Shown one piece after another: positions 44,005 to 52,957 of a stretch of 64,000 bases of DNA. Source of the DNA: Sporofaciens musculi (GTDB lineage Bacteria > Bacillota > Clostridia > Lachnospirales > Lachnospiraceae); assembly GCF_009830285.1 (NCBI RefSeq), contig NZ_WUQX01000001.1:1736501-1800500 (forward strand), read 5' to 3'. Position 1 is the stretch's first letter, and every line of letters starts with the position of its first letter. The notes under the pieces are model-generated. The model did no database searches. It was not told the DNA's origin and saw only the letters and a program-made list of their open reading frames with translations. Position numbers and translations under genes: made by a program.

Positions 44005-44815
44005 AGGCTCTCCTTCCCATTATTGCCTCTGTCATCTGGATTGCCCTGCGGTTTGCCTTCACGTCATGGACACGCACAAAAGAACATCCATTCATCATTC
44101 CATAGACGGTGGTGGCAAGAGTTCCTTCTTCTCTTTGGTCTGAGGGAAGGTCAAGGGTCAGACCGATAACGGATTTGCGGGAGGTTCCCAGAAGAACCGG
44201 ATATCCAAGGTCCTGCATCCTGCCCACATGCCGGAGGATTTCCAGATTCAGCTCATAGGTTTTTCCAAATCCGACTCCAGGGTCCAGAATAATCTTCTCA
44301 TCCCCAATCCCAGAAGCTTTTGCAATCCGGATACAATCCCTCATATCCTCCATAAAATCTATTAGGAAATCCTGGTAAACAGGCTCTTTGCGATTGTGCA
44401 TCAGACAGCAGGCTGCGCCGTAATCTGCAACGAGCCCTGCCATAGAGGAATCATATTTCAGTCCCCAGATATCGTTGACAAGGTCAACGCCCCCTTGGAG
44501 GGCGGCTCTGGCTACGGAACTTTTGTAGGTGTCAATAGAAATTGGAATGTCAAATTCCTGTTTTAGTTTTTCAATCACAGGTACAGTGCGCTCAATTTCT
44601 TCTTCTTCGGTAATCTGAGCGTGGCCAGGGCGTGTGGATTCACCGCCTATATCCAGAATATCCGCCCCGTCGTCTATCATTTCCTGCGCATGCTTTAATG
44701 CGGCGTCCACAGAAAGGTATCTGCCTCCGTCAGAAAAGGAGTCGGGTGTGACATTCAGGATTCCCATGATGTAAGTGTGATTTTTTGTGTCAAATTCTTT
44801 TTTTCCTATAATCAT
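43997..44815 (-). CDS. folP: Dihydropteroate synthase
   Basis: A 272-residue TIM-barrel enzyme joining p-aminobenzoate to dihydropterin pyrophosphate, the sulfonamide target. Signatures: MGILNVTPDSFSDGG, DIGGESTRPG, DPGVGFGKT and GTSRKSVIG. Its ATG overlaps the TGA of the HD-domain gene. Confidence 0.97.
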   Translation of the reverse strand: MIIGKKEFDTKNHTYIMGILNVTPDSFSDGGRYLSVDAALKHAQEMIDDGADILDIGGESTRPGHAQITEEEEIERTVPVIEKLKQEFDIPISIDTYKSSVARAALQGGVDLVNDIWGLKYDSSMAGLVADYGAACCLMHNRKEPVYQDFLIDFMEDMRDCIRIAKASGIGDEKIILDPGVGFGKTYELNLEILRHVGRMQDLGYPVLLGTSRKSVIGLTLDLPSDQREEGTLATTVYGMMNGCSFVRVHDVKANRRAIQMTEAIMGRRAYG

Positions 44816-45321
44816 AATCGAATCTCCATATTCTTCTTTTCAATACTCCAGTTACATTCTGCCTGTGAAGGACAGGCAAAGCAGGCCCGCGACAGCTTAT
44901 CGCCTTGATACAGGAGAGCCTCCAGGGGCTCTGGGTTATCCCGCAGCCGCCTGTGTCCAAGGATTGCTGTGAGAATCTGCTGTTTTTCTGCTTCGGTATA
45001 TGCAATATCCTTTGGCATATCTGCAAGAATCTGAGCCGCCAGAGCTTCGCCTGCAGATTCGTGGGGAATTCCTTCCTCATACTGCCTGCTTTTGCCAATA
45101 TCGTGGAGAAGAGCCGCCCCATAGATTAGCTCGCGGTCAAGCCCTAAGTTCATTTCCAGATTCAGGATATAAGCGATTCGGGCAACATCCAGAAGGTGGT
45201 CCATCTGATGGCAGCAGAATATACGCGCCTTCTCAAACTCCTTAAGCTTTTGATAGGAGGAACGGTAGAGAGGGTGGTTTTGTATGAAATTTAGTTTTTT
45301 ATTATCAGGTAATTTTGCCAT
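44812..45321 (-). CDS. HD-domain phosphohydrolase in the folate operon
   Basis: A 169-residue HD protein: metal-binding His42, His73-Asp74 (GAALLHDIGK) and a downstream IPHES, so the active site looks intact. The C-terminus carries a Cys cluster (ACFACPSQAECNW). It lies between folE and folP and is translationally coupled to folP (ATGA). Clostridial folate operons usually lack an obvious dihydroneopterin triphosphate pyrophosphatase; this enzyme could supply that dephosphorylation, which is an inference from context only. Confidence 0.85.
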   Translation of the reverse strand: MAKLPDNKKLNFIQNHPLYRSSYQKLKEFEKARIFCCHQMDHLLDVARIAYILNLEMNLGLDRELIYGAALLHDIGKSRQYEEGIPHESAGEALAAQILADMPKDIAYTEAEKQQILTAILGHRRLRDNPEPLEALLYQGDKLSRACFACPSQAECNWSIEKKNMEIRL

Positions 45322-45352
45322 AAGATGATTCCATCCTTCAAATAGTGTACTG

Positions 45353-45913
45353 TTAATTTTGTTTCAGTAATCGGAAAAAACGCTCCTCAAGCAAATGGTC
45401 AGTCTCAAAAACACCCCGCCGCGCCAGCGTCACGGTCTGACTACCAGGCTTTTTAATCCCGCGCATGGTCATGCACATATGCTCTGCCTTAACCATTACC
45501 AATACGCCTTGGGGCTTCATATGCTCCATGAGCGCATCAGCGATTTGTTCGGTCAACTGCTCCTGGAGCTGCAGCCGCCTTGCAAACACTTCCACTGTTC
45601 GGGCAAGTTTGCTTAAGCCCACCACCTTACCATTAGGGATGTAGGCAATATGCACTTTCCCGAAGAAGGGCAGCATATGATGTTCGCAGACGGAATGGAA
45701 GGCGATATCCTTCTCAAGCACCATCTCACTGTTGTCTACATGGAAGGTTCGGCTCAAGTGTTCGCCCGCATCCTCCTCCATACCGGAAAAGAGCTCAGTA
45801 TACATTCTAGCGATACGGTCCGGCGTGTCAATAAGCCCTTCGCGGGTTATGTCTTCGCCGATTCCTTCCAATAAAAGACAGATTCCCTGTCGGATTTTGT
45901 TTTGATCTATCAT
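45353..45913 (-). CDS. folE: GTP cyclohydrolase I
   Basis: A 186-residue type IA enzyme turning GTP into dihydroneopterin triphosphate, the entry to folate. Zinc ligands Cys76 and His79 ([14 protein letters not shown]) and Cys147 ([10 protein letters not shown]) are present. AAAAGGATAG precedes the ATG. It is separated from the HD gene by 31 nt. Confidence 0.97.
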   Translation of the reverse strand: MIDQNKIRQGICLLLEGIGEDITREGLIDTPDRIARMYTELFSGMEEDAGEHLSRTFHVDNSEMVLEKDIAFHSVCEHHMLPFFGKVHIAYIPNGKVVGLSKLARTVEVFARRLQLQEQLTEQIADALMEHMKPQGVLVMVKAEHMCMTMRGIKKPGSQTVTLARRGVFETDHLLEERFFRLLKQN

Positions 45914-45965
45914 AATTTTCTATCCTTTTAATCATATTTTTGAACTGACAATAATTAATGATATC

Positions 45966-47264
45966 TCATGTAGAGATTCGTTTAAAGCTCGTCATTACCT
46001 GGCCAAGATAAGAGAGGGAGCCAAAAGCAAGGATTACATCCTCCTTTCTGGCGTTTATCAGGGCCTTCTTTACCCCAATTTCTACCGTCTCTTCAGCTTG
46101 AATGGGAATACCCTTTGGGCAATGTCGTTCCATTACCTTAGCAAGCTTGGCAGCCGGAAGCGTGCGGTCTGTATCCGGAAGATTCACGGTATGGACTGAT
46201 TTTGCCAGAGGAGCCATGATTTCAGCGATTTTCTCATACTCCTTATCCCGAAAAACTCCCATGATATAGATAAAATGTTTATTTGGAAAATAGATTTCCA
46301 GAGACTCCCGAAGCCTCTTTACAGCATCTTCATTGTGGGCCCCGTCTATAAAGAAGAAGGGTTTTTCTCTAAGACAGGTGAAGCGGCCGGGCCAGACGGT
46401 TTCTCTTAGGCCCTCTCGGATTGCATCACTGGTGATGTGATAGCCCAGTGTCCGAAGTGTAAAAATGGTTTCCAGCGCCGTAACCACATTCCCCGTCTGA
46501 TGCCGTCCGGCAAGGGGACAGAAAACATCTGTCATCTCTTTATAAGAAAGAACTTGTCCCTGACAGCCATCTTCAATGAGTATTACCTGGTTTTCATCGG
46601 CAGTTACAAAAGGACAGCCCTGTGTTTCTGCCTGTTTTCTCAATATCTGCGTCACCTCTGGCTGCTGGCTTGAGGCAACCACCTGACAGCCTGGTTTGAT
46701 GATACCCGATTTTACGGCGGCAATTTTTTCCAGAGAGTTTCCGAGAATCCCCAGGTGATCCCGACTGATGGAGGTGAACACAGAAATGAGGGTGTTCGTA
46801 ATAATATTGGTGGCGTCTGTGGCGCCGCCAAGGCCGCACTCCAGCACAACAAGGTCACAGCTTTGTTCTTTAAAATATAAAAAAGCTATTGCAGTCTCCA
46901 TCTCGAATACAGTCGGGCTCGTCTCACCGGCTGCCTCCATACGGGCAATAGCTTTCTGGACTAATGTAGTCAGTCTGGCAAATGTGTCTTCTGGTATCCA
47001 TTGAGCGTCTACCTGAATCCGTTCCAGATAGGAAATCACTGTCGGCGAGAGATATCGTCCTACCCTGTAGCCTGCTTTGCTTAATATTGTGGAGGTGTAT
47101 GCAAGTACAGAGCCTTTGCCGTTGGTTCCGGCAAGATGTATGAACTTAAGGTCATCCTGCGGATTCCCAAGTTCCCGCAACAGCTTGCGAATCGTACCCA
47201 GACCAAGTACACTTCCGTATTTCGACGCTTTGTCCAAATATACCCTTGCTTCTTTATAGGTCAC
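45966..47264 (-). CDS. folC: Folylpolyglutamate synthase / dihydrofolate synthase
   Basis: A 432-residue Mur-ligase-like enzyme adding glutamate to dihydropteroate or folate. P-loop GTNGKGSV and the VFTSISRDHLGILG segment are typical. The start is taken as a GTG (VTYKEARVYLDK) 9 nt after AAAGGAA: this matches the usual family N-terminus, while in-frame upstream ATGs would add 15-38 unrelated residues. First gene of the reverse-strand folate operon. Confidence 0.95.
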   Translation of the reverse strand: MTYKEARVYLDKASKYGSVLGLGTIRKLLRELGNPQDDLKFIHLAGTNGKGSVLAYTSTILSKAGYRVGRYLSPTVISYLERIQVDAQWIPEDTFARLTTLVQKAIARMEAAGETSPTVFEMETAIAFLYFKEQSCDLVVLECGLGGATDATNIITNTLISVFTSISRDHLGILGNSLEKIAAVKSGIIKPGCQVVASSQQPEVTQILRKQAETQGCPFVTADENQVILIEDGCQGQVLSYKEMTDVFCPLAGRHQTGNVVTALETIFTLRTLGYHITSDAIREGLRETVWPGRFTCLREKPFFFIDGAHNEDAVKRLRESLEIYFPNKHFIYIMGVFRDKEYEKIAEIMAPLAKSVHTVNLPDTDRTLPAAKLAKVMERHCPKGIPIQAEETVEIGVKKALINARKEDVILAFGSLSYLGQVMTSFKRIST

Positions 47265-47304
47265 GTTCTCGTTTCCTTTCGTTTTGTATTTTTCGTCGAT
47301 GTTA

Positions 47305-47333
47305 ATCATAGCACTAAAATGGGATTCCCACAA
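47305..47333 (-). promoter_or_regulatory. Probable promoter of the folate operon
   Basis: On the minus strand TTGTGG (47333-47328), a 17-nt spacer and TATGAT (47310-47305), about 40 nt before the folC GTG. The -35 is weak. Confidence 0.45.
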
Positions 47334-47426
47334 GAGAATTTGGAAAATATCATGCCTTTTTGGACAAGGCTCCCCCATCCCAAGGGGATAAATAATGGTC
47401 TCTTTTTGTTAAATTTTAGCAAAAAA

Positions 47427-47455
47427 TTAACATGATAAGCAAGCGAAGTTATGAT
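47427..47455 (+). promoter_or_regulatory. Promoter of the chemotaxis receptor gene
   Basis: TTAACA (47427-47432), a 17-nt spacer and TATGAT (47450-47455). A small CCC-AAGG-GG hairpin sits just upstream at about 47382-47392. Confidence 0.6.
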
Positions 47456-47492
47456 AAAATGAGTAATAATTTGTAATTGTGGAGGAAATTTT

Positions 47493-49637
47493 ATGTTACA
47501 AAAGGAAAAGAAGGCTAAGGCGTTCCATTCCGGCAAAAGTAAAAGCCTTAGCAAAAAGATTATTTCAAAAATGGCATTGATCGTTGTAGCAGTCTTTTTG
47601 CTGACCGTTCTGACATCCGCCATGCTTGCTGCAAATTCTTTGATTCATGTGAACAGAGAAAAGCTGTCGGCGGTTGCCTATGAAAATGCTTTTCTGGTGG
47701 TCAATGACATTGAAAATGCCTATGGAAAAGTAGTAGGCTTTGCCGGTTCCCTGCGGAACATTTCCACTCTGCCCCCAAATGAACAGAGGGGCGCTATTGA
47801 TACTGCCTTAGTTGGGCTTCTGGAGGAGGGGGATGGCTTCCCAACAGGATTTGCTTATTTTGAGCAGAATGTGATTGCAGATGCTAATGGACAGCCATAC
47901 AGCGTCCATGGGAAGGATATTGCCTATGAGTCTGTCGTCTATCCCAATGAGGACAAGACAGGGTATGTATTCGAGAAGCATGAGGATGCATTTGATAATT
48001 ATGAAAAAGATTATTATATGCAGATTAAGGAGACGAAAGAGCCATATATTATGGACCCCTATGTATACGAGCTGATGGGAAAGAATATTATGATGATCAG
48101 CATCATTGCACCGCTGTGGAATGCCGAAGGGCAGTTCTTTGGCGTGTCCGGCGTTGATGTGGGATTGGATAATATGCAGGAGAATATGCTGGTGAGCACG
48201 GATTATGATTCCGCCCACCTGGTTGCCCTGGCAGAAGACGGGACGATACTGATAGATTCTGCAAATGCCGATAAAGTGGGCAAAACAGCCTCAGAAGCAG
48301 GGTACTCTCAGATGGCGGAGGATGCAAAGGAAGTTCAGGCTATGCCGGAAGGCGAGAACATGAACAGCAATTCTGTGATAAAAGAAACTACGAATTTCAG
48401 CAGCGGAAAGAAGGGAATCTCTGTTGCCATTCCGCTGACGGTAAATGATAAGACCCGTTGGACGCTGCATCTGACTGTGGACACAATCGAGTTCTATGGG
48501 CCGATTATCAAAGATGCGGGGAAGCTGACCCTTATGGTTACGCTTCTTGGCTTTATACTGTTGATTGCGGTAAACAGCATCATCAAGAGATCCTTAGGTC
48601 CCATCCGGCAGATTGCCAACGGAGCCGCCAGGCTGGAGGCGGGGGATCTGAACATACATATAGATATCCAGTCCGACGACGAGCTGGGACGACTTTCACA
48701 GGCGTTTAATCATATCAGCGCCACCATGAGCAATTATGTGGAGGATATCTCCGGACTGCTTTCACAGATGGCGGACAATAATATGGATATTACGATGAGA
48801 CAGAAATATATCGGTGATTTTATCCCGATTCAGGTGTCTATCGAGAAGATTTCCCAGTCGCTTAACGACACGCTGCATCAGATTGTGCTTTCGGCAAATG
48901 AGGTGTCCTCAAGCTCAGATAATGTGTCCTCCGGCGCACAGGTGCTTTCAGAAGGCGCGGCCGAGCAGACATCAGCCATTGAACAGTTGGCTGCATCCAT
49001 TGAGAGCCTGTCAAAAGATGTGGCGGCAAATGCCAACGATGCGCGTACTGCCAATATCACTGTTTCGGAGGTGGGCAGGAACATTGAAGAAAGCAACAAG
49101 GAGATGGAGCAGTTAATCCGTGCAATGTCGGAGATCAGCCGATCTTCCGTTGAGATTGAGAAGATTGTTAAGGCTATCGAGGATATTGCGGAACAGACCA
49201 ATCTTCTTTCGCTGAATGCTTCAGTGGAGGCGTCCAGAGCAGGTGTGGCAGGAAAAGGTTTTGCTGTTGTGGCAAATGAGATTAGAGGACTTGCTACAAG
49301 GAGTGCAGAGGCTGTCAACCAGACGGCAGCTCTAATCGCAACCTCTCAGCAGGCAGTAAAAAACGGTATGGGTATTACGGATAATACGGCCAAGTCCCTT
49401 GCAGCAGTAGTGGAGGGTTCGGAGACGATCTTAAGCTTTATGGATAAGATCAGCAGCGCTTCCCAGAATCAGAAGAACGTGCTGGAAGAACTTACTAAGA
49501 ATGTAGAGTTAATTGGTAAGGTGGTTCAGTCCAATTCTTCTTATGCCCAGAACAGCGCCTCCACCAGTGTAAAATTGTCACACCAGTCCAAGCGTCTGCA
49601 TGAGCTGGTGAACCGGTTCCGTTTGAAACGGATGTAG
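47493..49637 (+). CDS. Methyl-accepting chemotaxis protein
   Basis: A 714-residue receptor: N-terminal membrane helix (about 25-50), extracellular dCache-type ligand domain (about 55-335), second helix (about 340-362), HAMP (about 365-415) and a long signalling coiled coil with the hairpin tip [20 protein letters not shown], then [20 protein letters not shown]. Ligands of Cache receptors are usually amino acids or organic acids. AGGAGGAAA precedes the ATG. No other chemotaxis or flagellar gene is in the window. Confidence 0.95.
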   Translation: MLQKEKKAKAFHSGKSKSLSKKIISKMALIVVAVFLLTVLTSAMLAANSLIHVNREKLSAVAYENAFLVVNDIENAYGKVVGFAGSLRNISTLPPNEQRGAIDTALVGLLEEGDGFPTGFAYFEQNVIADANGQPYSVHGKDIAYESVVYPNEDKTGYVFEKHEDAFDNYEKDYYMQIKETKEPYIMDPYVYELMGKNIMMISIIAPLWNAEGQFFGVSGVDVGLDNMQENMLVSTDYDSAHLVALAEDGTILIDSANADKVGKTASEAGYSQMAEDAKEVQAMPEGENMNSNSVIKETTNFSSGKKGISVAIPLTVNDKTRWTLHLTVDTIEFYGPIIKDAGKLTLMVTLLGFILLIAVNSIIKRSLGPIRQIANGAARLEAGDLNIHIDIQSDDELGRLSQAFNHISATMSNYVEDISGLLSQMADNNMDITMRQKYIGDFIPIQVSIEKISQSLNDTLHQIVLSANEVSSSSDNVSSGAQVLSEGAAEQTSAIEQLAASIESLSKDVAANANDARTANITVSEVGRNIEESNKEMEQLIRAMSEISRSSVEIEKIVKAIEDIAEQTNLLSLNASVEASRAGVAGKGFAVVANEIRGLATRSAEAVNQTAALIATSQQAVKNGMGITDNTAKSLAAVVEGSETILSFMDKISSASQNQKNVLEELTKNVELIGKVVQSNSSYAQNSASTSVKLSHQSKRLHELVNRFRLKRM

Positions 49638-49704
49638 GGTAATTGTTAAAATTATCTGATACAGAAGCCTTGGGAATTGATTAGAGATATTAAACGAAGA
49701 AAGT

Positions 49705-49761
49705 AAAATACAAGATATGGCAGAATCCAGTTGTAAGAAAATGCCATATCTTGTATTTTTT
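49705..49761. terminator. Strong bidirectional terminator
   Basis: An 18-bp perfect stem: 49705-49722 (AAAATACAAGATATGGCA) with 49742-49759, flanked by A and T runs, between the receptor gene and a convergent small operon. Confidence 0.93.
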
Positions 49762-49825
49762 ATGACCAAGCGTACGCCAAAATACATGCCATGGAATACC
49801 TATGTGACAGACTTGTTTCTAAAAC

Positions 49826-50101
49826 CTATTTCTTCATATAAGAAGAAACCATCCGTACCATCCCTTCAATCTGGTCCTGTTCTTCCTTGGATTTTCCGTC
49901 CTTAAGGACTGAGAGTACCAGCGAGAATTCATCCGGCGTAAACTGTATCCCCTTCTTGTTGGCATTGGTAATCAGCGCCATCATAATCGGAGCAAGGGAT
50001 TTCCCGCTTTTGCCCTGGGTTTGTGCGGCGGCGGTGCGGATTAACTCCATTTTAATCGGGTCCATATTCTGCATATCTGGGTGATTCATCCATTCATTCA
50101 T
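49826..50101 (-). CDS. Small Lys/Met-rich protein of unknown function
   Basis: A 91-residue, probably helical protein (MNEWMNHPDMQNMDPIKMEL... ending MVRMVSSYMKK). AAAGGAGACAC precedes the ATG, which overlaps the stop of the upstream gene by 8 nt, so the two are coupled. The segment ALITNANKKGIQFTPDEFSLVLSVLK recalls stage-type or phage-like small proteins, but no family is recognised. Confidence 0.7.
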   Translation of the reverse strand: MNEWMNHPDMQNMDPIKMELIRTAAAQTQGKSGKSLAPIMMALITNANKKGIQFTPDEFSLVLSVLKDGKSKEEQDQIEGMVRMVSSYMKK

Positions 50102-50585
50102 TTTTTGTGTCTCCTTTCTGGCTGCCCGTATCGGGCGAATTGTTTTCATTTTCAAATTCCTGTTCAAACATCGTATTGTACATCTCAAACATCTCCTGCT
50201 GTTCGGGGCTTAACATGCCCTTCATCATGTCCATCGGGTTAAACGAACCAAACCCCTGGGATGACGAATCAGAAGCATCGTCTGACATTGACTGCATACC
50301 TCGTACCATTTCCATCATATTCATCATGCTTGACATTTGTTCCATCATTTCCTTTTCAGCCGGACCCATATATGGTTTTAATCCCTCCAGTATGTTGGCA
50401 GGAGAGGAGGAAAATCCCTGGAAATATTCCATGGTGTGGCGCAGCTCCAGAAATTTTATGTAGATTCCGAAGAAACGCTGCACAGAAGGAGGAGTGTATG
50501 GAAGCATGAGTTTTAACGTGTATAGAAAAGGCGGTGTCACCAGATTGTCGAATGGTGTCATTGGTTTCGGCGGATTTTGTTCCAT
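50094..50585 (-). CDS. Met-rich protein of unknown function, coupled to the next gene
   Basis: A 163-residue protein: a Pro-rich N-terminus (PPKPMTPFDNLVTPPFLYTLKL), a helical middle, then a strongly Met-rich stretch (MMEQMSSMMNMMEMVRGMQSM) and acidic/Asn-rich tail. AAGGAG overlaps an in-frame GTG; the ATG 6 nt on is the start. First gene of a two-gene unit. The Met clusters could bind hydrophobic helices or copper, but this is speculative. Confidence 0.7.
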   Translation of the reverse strand: MEQNPPKPMTPFDNLVTPPFLYTLKLMLPYTPPSVQRFFGIYIKFLELRHTMEYFQGFSSSPANILEGLKPYMGPAEKEMMEQMSSMMNMMEMVRGMQSMSDDASDSSSQGFGSFNPMDMMKGMLSPEQQEMFEMYNTMFEQEFENENNSPDTGSQKGDTKNE

Positions 50586-50713
50586 AGGCACTCCTTATCA
50601 TAACGTTGTAAATATATATGACGGCGGAATGGATTTTATGAGATATGGGAAAACTAAATCTTAAGCATTTCATATATTATTAGGGAAATATATGTTTAGG
50701 AAGGAAAAGGGAT

Positions 50714-50866
50714 ATGAATAGAAAGTTGATTATTGATGGAAACGCCGTTTACGAGATTGATGAAGCATGCATGTTGAAAAAACAGTTAGAGGAAGAAAAG
50801 AAGAAGGAGCAGGACAGGATGAAGAACCAGGAAACAGAAGGGTATCAGATGAAGGAGAGCAAATAA
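50714..50866 (+). CDS. Small 50-residue charged protein
   Basis: Starts MNRKLIIDGNAVYEIDEACM and continues as a very charged helix rich in Lys, Glu and Gln (KKQLEEEKKKEQDRMKNQE), consistent with a short coiled coil. GGAAAAGG lies before the ATG and a terminator follows 10 nt after the stop. Sequence character suggests a real, conserved small protein; no function known. Confidence 0.65.
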   Translation: MNRKLIIDGNAVYEIDEACMLKKQLEEEKKKEQDRMKNQETEGYQMKESK

Positions 50867-50876
50867 TATGAAAAGA

Positions 50877-50901
50877 GGCGGAGTGTTTTACTCCGCCCCA
50901 T
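50877..50901. terminator. Bidirectional terminator
   Basis: GGCGGAGT (50877-50884) pairs with ACTCCGCC (50890-50897) around GTTTT, followed by CCATTTT; the reverse strand has TCTTTTC after the stem. Confidence 0.85.
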
Positions 50902-50917
50902 TTTAAGCTTTACGGAA

Positions 50918-51169
50918 TTAGCATCCGCAGTCAAAGCCGCCGCATCCGCCGCTGCCAAAGCCGCCGCAGCAGAAGAGCAGAAGGATGATCCACAGACAAC
51001 TATCATTGCCGCATCCGCCGCCAAAGTTGCTGCCGCATCCGCCACAGCAGAAGAGCAGAAGGATGATCCACAGGCAGCTATTGTTGCCAAAGCCGCAGCC
51101 ACACTCTCCACCTCTACCTACATTTGACTCACAGCCACATCCACAGTTTGTAGCACTTAAATCGCTCAT
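50918..51169 (-). CDS. Chorion-like high-cysteine protein
   Basis: An 83-residue protein composed mostly of Gly, Cys and hydrophobics. It contains two near-identical repeats, (N)NSCLWIILLLFCCGGCG and NDSCLWIILLLFCCGGFG, between Gly-Cys tracts (CGCGCESNVGRGGECGCGFG). The hydrophobic cores could be membrane-inserting. Similar Lachnospiraceae proteins are named chorion class high-cysteine protein. The ATG at 51184 is within the Shine-Dalgarno (ATGGAGGATTT), so the start is 15 nt later. Function unknown; spore coat or envelope is a guess. Confidence 0.78.
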   Translation of the reverse strand: MSDLSATNCGCGCESNVGRGGECGCGFGNNSCLWIILLLFCCGGCGSNFGGGCGNDSCLWIILLLFCCGGFGSGGCGGFDCGC

Positions 51170-51239
51170 ATTGAAATCCTCCATTTATGATGTTTACAGT
51201 ACATAATATGCGAGGGGTATAGATGTGTGAAAAAGAAAA

Positions 51240-51872
51240 TCAAAATTTTACCAGACGTTTTATGGAGTGCTGGTAATGGTAGGTATTTTTCTGGAGTTTC
51301 AGCTTATCCAGTGCGGAAATGTTCTCCTTGGCGTACTCGTCATATAGGGTCAGCAGGTAGGAGACGGTATAATTCCTGTGCTGGAACCAAGTGAACAAAA
51401 GCCAGTTCATAATATCCGGATACCAGTACCTCTCTGGAATGGATGAATTCCGCAGGAGAACCACATGGGTAAGGGCTTCTGTGGATAACCGAGTCAGTTC
51501 TTCGGAATAGTTCTTATCCCGAAACAGTGGGGCGCTTTTCTGGATGATATCAAACAGTGCGTTGGATGCCTTCCAGTAGGCCACGAAGTCGGGAAGGGAG
51601 TCGTCGTCATCTTCCATATGATGAAGGTCAAAGGTCTGCATGACGGGACGCTTGCGGGTATGGGACCAGTCGTACTCAGAGCGTTTGTCTGGATTAGACA
51701 GAACGCGGTAGGCCTCTAAGATTTCCTGCATCTTCTCAGTGGTGTCGATACCGTTCTTAATGTTGACGTCCGGATGGAACCGCTTTGCCAGTTCGTTCTT
51801 GGCTGCGGTAATGTCTTCTAATGAAGCTTTTTCTGAGACGCCTAATATATCGTAATAATTTTTATCTTCCAT
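51240..51872 (-). CDS. J-domain protein
   Basis: A 210-residue protein with an N-terminal J domain (about 5-70) including the essential HPD at 33-35 (RFHPDVNIKN), which stimulates DnaK-type ATPases. The C-terminal 130 residues are helical and aromatic-rich with no known domain, and there is no Gly/Phe or zinc-finger region, so it is a type III co-chaperone. CAGGAGGATATA precedes the ATG. It is divergent from the subtilase gene. Confidence 0.88.
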   Translation of the reverse strand: MEDKNYYDILGVSEKASLEDITAAKNELAKRFHPDVNIKNGIDTTEKMQEILEAYRVLSNPDKRSEYDWSHTRKRPVMQTFDLHHMEDDDDSLPDFVAYWKASNALFDIIQKSAPLFRDKNYSEELTRLSTEALTHVVLLRNSSIPERYWYPDIMNWLLFTWFQHRNYTVSYLLTLYDEYAKENISALDKLKLQKNTYHYQHSIKRLVKF

Positions 51873-52011
51873 TATATCCTCCTGTTGCTAATATATGGAC
51901 ATAAACATTATTATCTTACGACAATCTTACAAAGAAATCAATTATAAATTTTACGGTTTTTCACAGGATTAGCATGAAGCGAATATTCTGGTAAAAAAGG
52001 GTTTTTTTTCA

Positions 52012-52893
52012 ATGAATAGAGTAAAACAGCAGATTCACTATCGTTGTGCCGATACAATGCAGGGAAATATTAAGGGGCAAAACGTAACGGCTGCTATCCT
52101 AGATACAGGAATGGCGGCCCATCCCGACCTGAACGGCAGAATTCTTGCGTTTTACGACTGTGTCAACAGGCGGCATGGAATGTACGACGACAGCGGGCAT
52201 GGAACCCATGTGGGAGGGATTCTTGCGGGGGACGGCAGGCTGTCAAAGGGGGCGTATGGAGGGATAGCGCCAAAGGCAGAGCTTGTTATTGTTAAGGTCC
52301 TGGATTCCAAAGGGGAGGGAAGCGTCGAGCAGATTCTTAAGGGAATCCAGTGGATAGAGGATAATCACGAGCATTATAACATTCGGGTTGCCAATGTGTC
52401 TGTGGGTGCGAAAAAGGGGTTGGATGAAAAAAAGGAGAGGGATTTGATTGAGGCTGTGGAGGTATTGTGGGATCTGGGAATCACGGTTGTGGTATCTGCG
52501 GGGAATCAGGGGCCAGAGTCGGGCAGTATAGCAGTTCCTGGCAACAGCCGGAAAGTCATAACCGTGGGTGCGCTGGATGAGCCGGGGGTGAAGGACGGAT
52601 GTTCAGGCGTCGGTCCTACGGATTATTGTATTGTCAAACCTGAGCTGGTAGCACCAGGGTATCATGTATCGTCTTGCAACAGCCGATATTTTAAGACAAA
52701 GATTCCTTATGTCAGGAAAAGCGGAACATCCATGGCGACTCCTGTGGTATCCGGCGCAGCGGCTCTTTTTCTGTCGAAATATCCACAGGCTAAGAATGTT
52801 GATGTGAAGCTTAAGCTTCGGGAAGCCTGTGAGTGTGAAGAAGAGGCGCGACAGGGATGGGGGTGCCTTCGGATTGACCGGTTGTTGGAATAA
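52012..52893 (+). CDS. Intracellular subtilisin-like serine protease (S8)
   Basis: A 293-residue S8 peptidase with the full triad: Asp31 (AILDTGMAAHPDL), His63 (DSGHGTHVGG) and Ser240 (KSGTSMATP), plus oxyanion Asn165. There is no signal peptide and no propeptide longer than about 20 residues, so it is probably cytoplasmic, like Bacillus IspA. The ribosome binding site is poor (AAAAAAGGG then eight T), suggesting low expression. Its stop overlaps the following terminator. Confidence 0.92.
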   Translation: MNRVKQQIHYRCADTMQGNIKGQNVTAAILDTGMAAHPDLNGRILAFYDCVNRRHGMYDDSGHGTHVGGILAGDGRLSKGAYGGIAPKAELVIVKVLDSKGEGSVEQILKGIQWIEDNHEHYNIRVANVSVGAKKGLDEKKERDLIEAVEVLWDLGITVVVSAGNQGPESGSIAVPGNSRKVITVGALDEPGVKDGCSGVGPTDYCIVKPELVAPGYHVSSCNSRYFKTKIPYVRKSGTSMATPVVSGAAALFLSKYPQAKNVDVKLKLREACECEEEARQGWGCLRIDRLLE

Positions 52894-52896
52894 AAA

Positions 52897-52937
52897 GGGA
52901 GGTGTCAAGAAAAAATACTTGACACCTCCCTTTTTTT
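52897..52937. terminator. Terminator whose 3' arm carries a promoter -35 box
   Basis: GGGAGGTGTCAAG (52897-52909) pairs perfectly with CTTGACACCTCCC (52918-52930), with an A-run before and seven T after. The TTGACA within the 3' arm is the -35 element of the next promoter. Confidence 0.95.
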
Positions 52938-52947
52938 GTTGTATGAT
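52919..52947 (+). promoter_or_regulatory. Promoter of the ylxM-ffh operon, nested in the terminator
   Basis: TTGACA (52919-52924), a 17-nt spacer made of the stem end and T-tract, and TATGAT (52942-52947). Expected start of transcription near 52953-52955, only a few nt before the ylxM start codon. Confidence 0.8.
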
Positions 52948-52957
52948 AGCACAGGTG

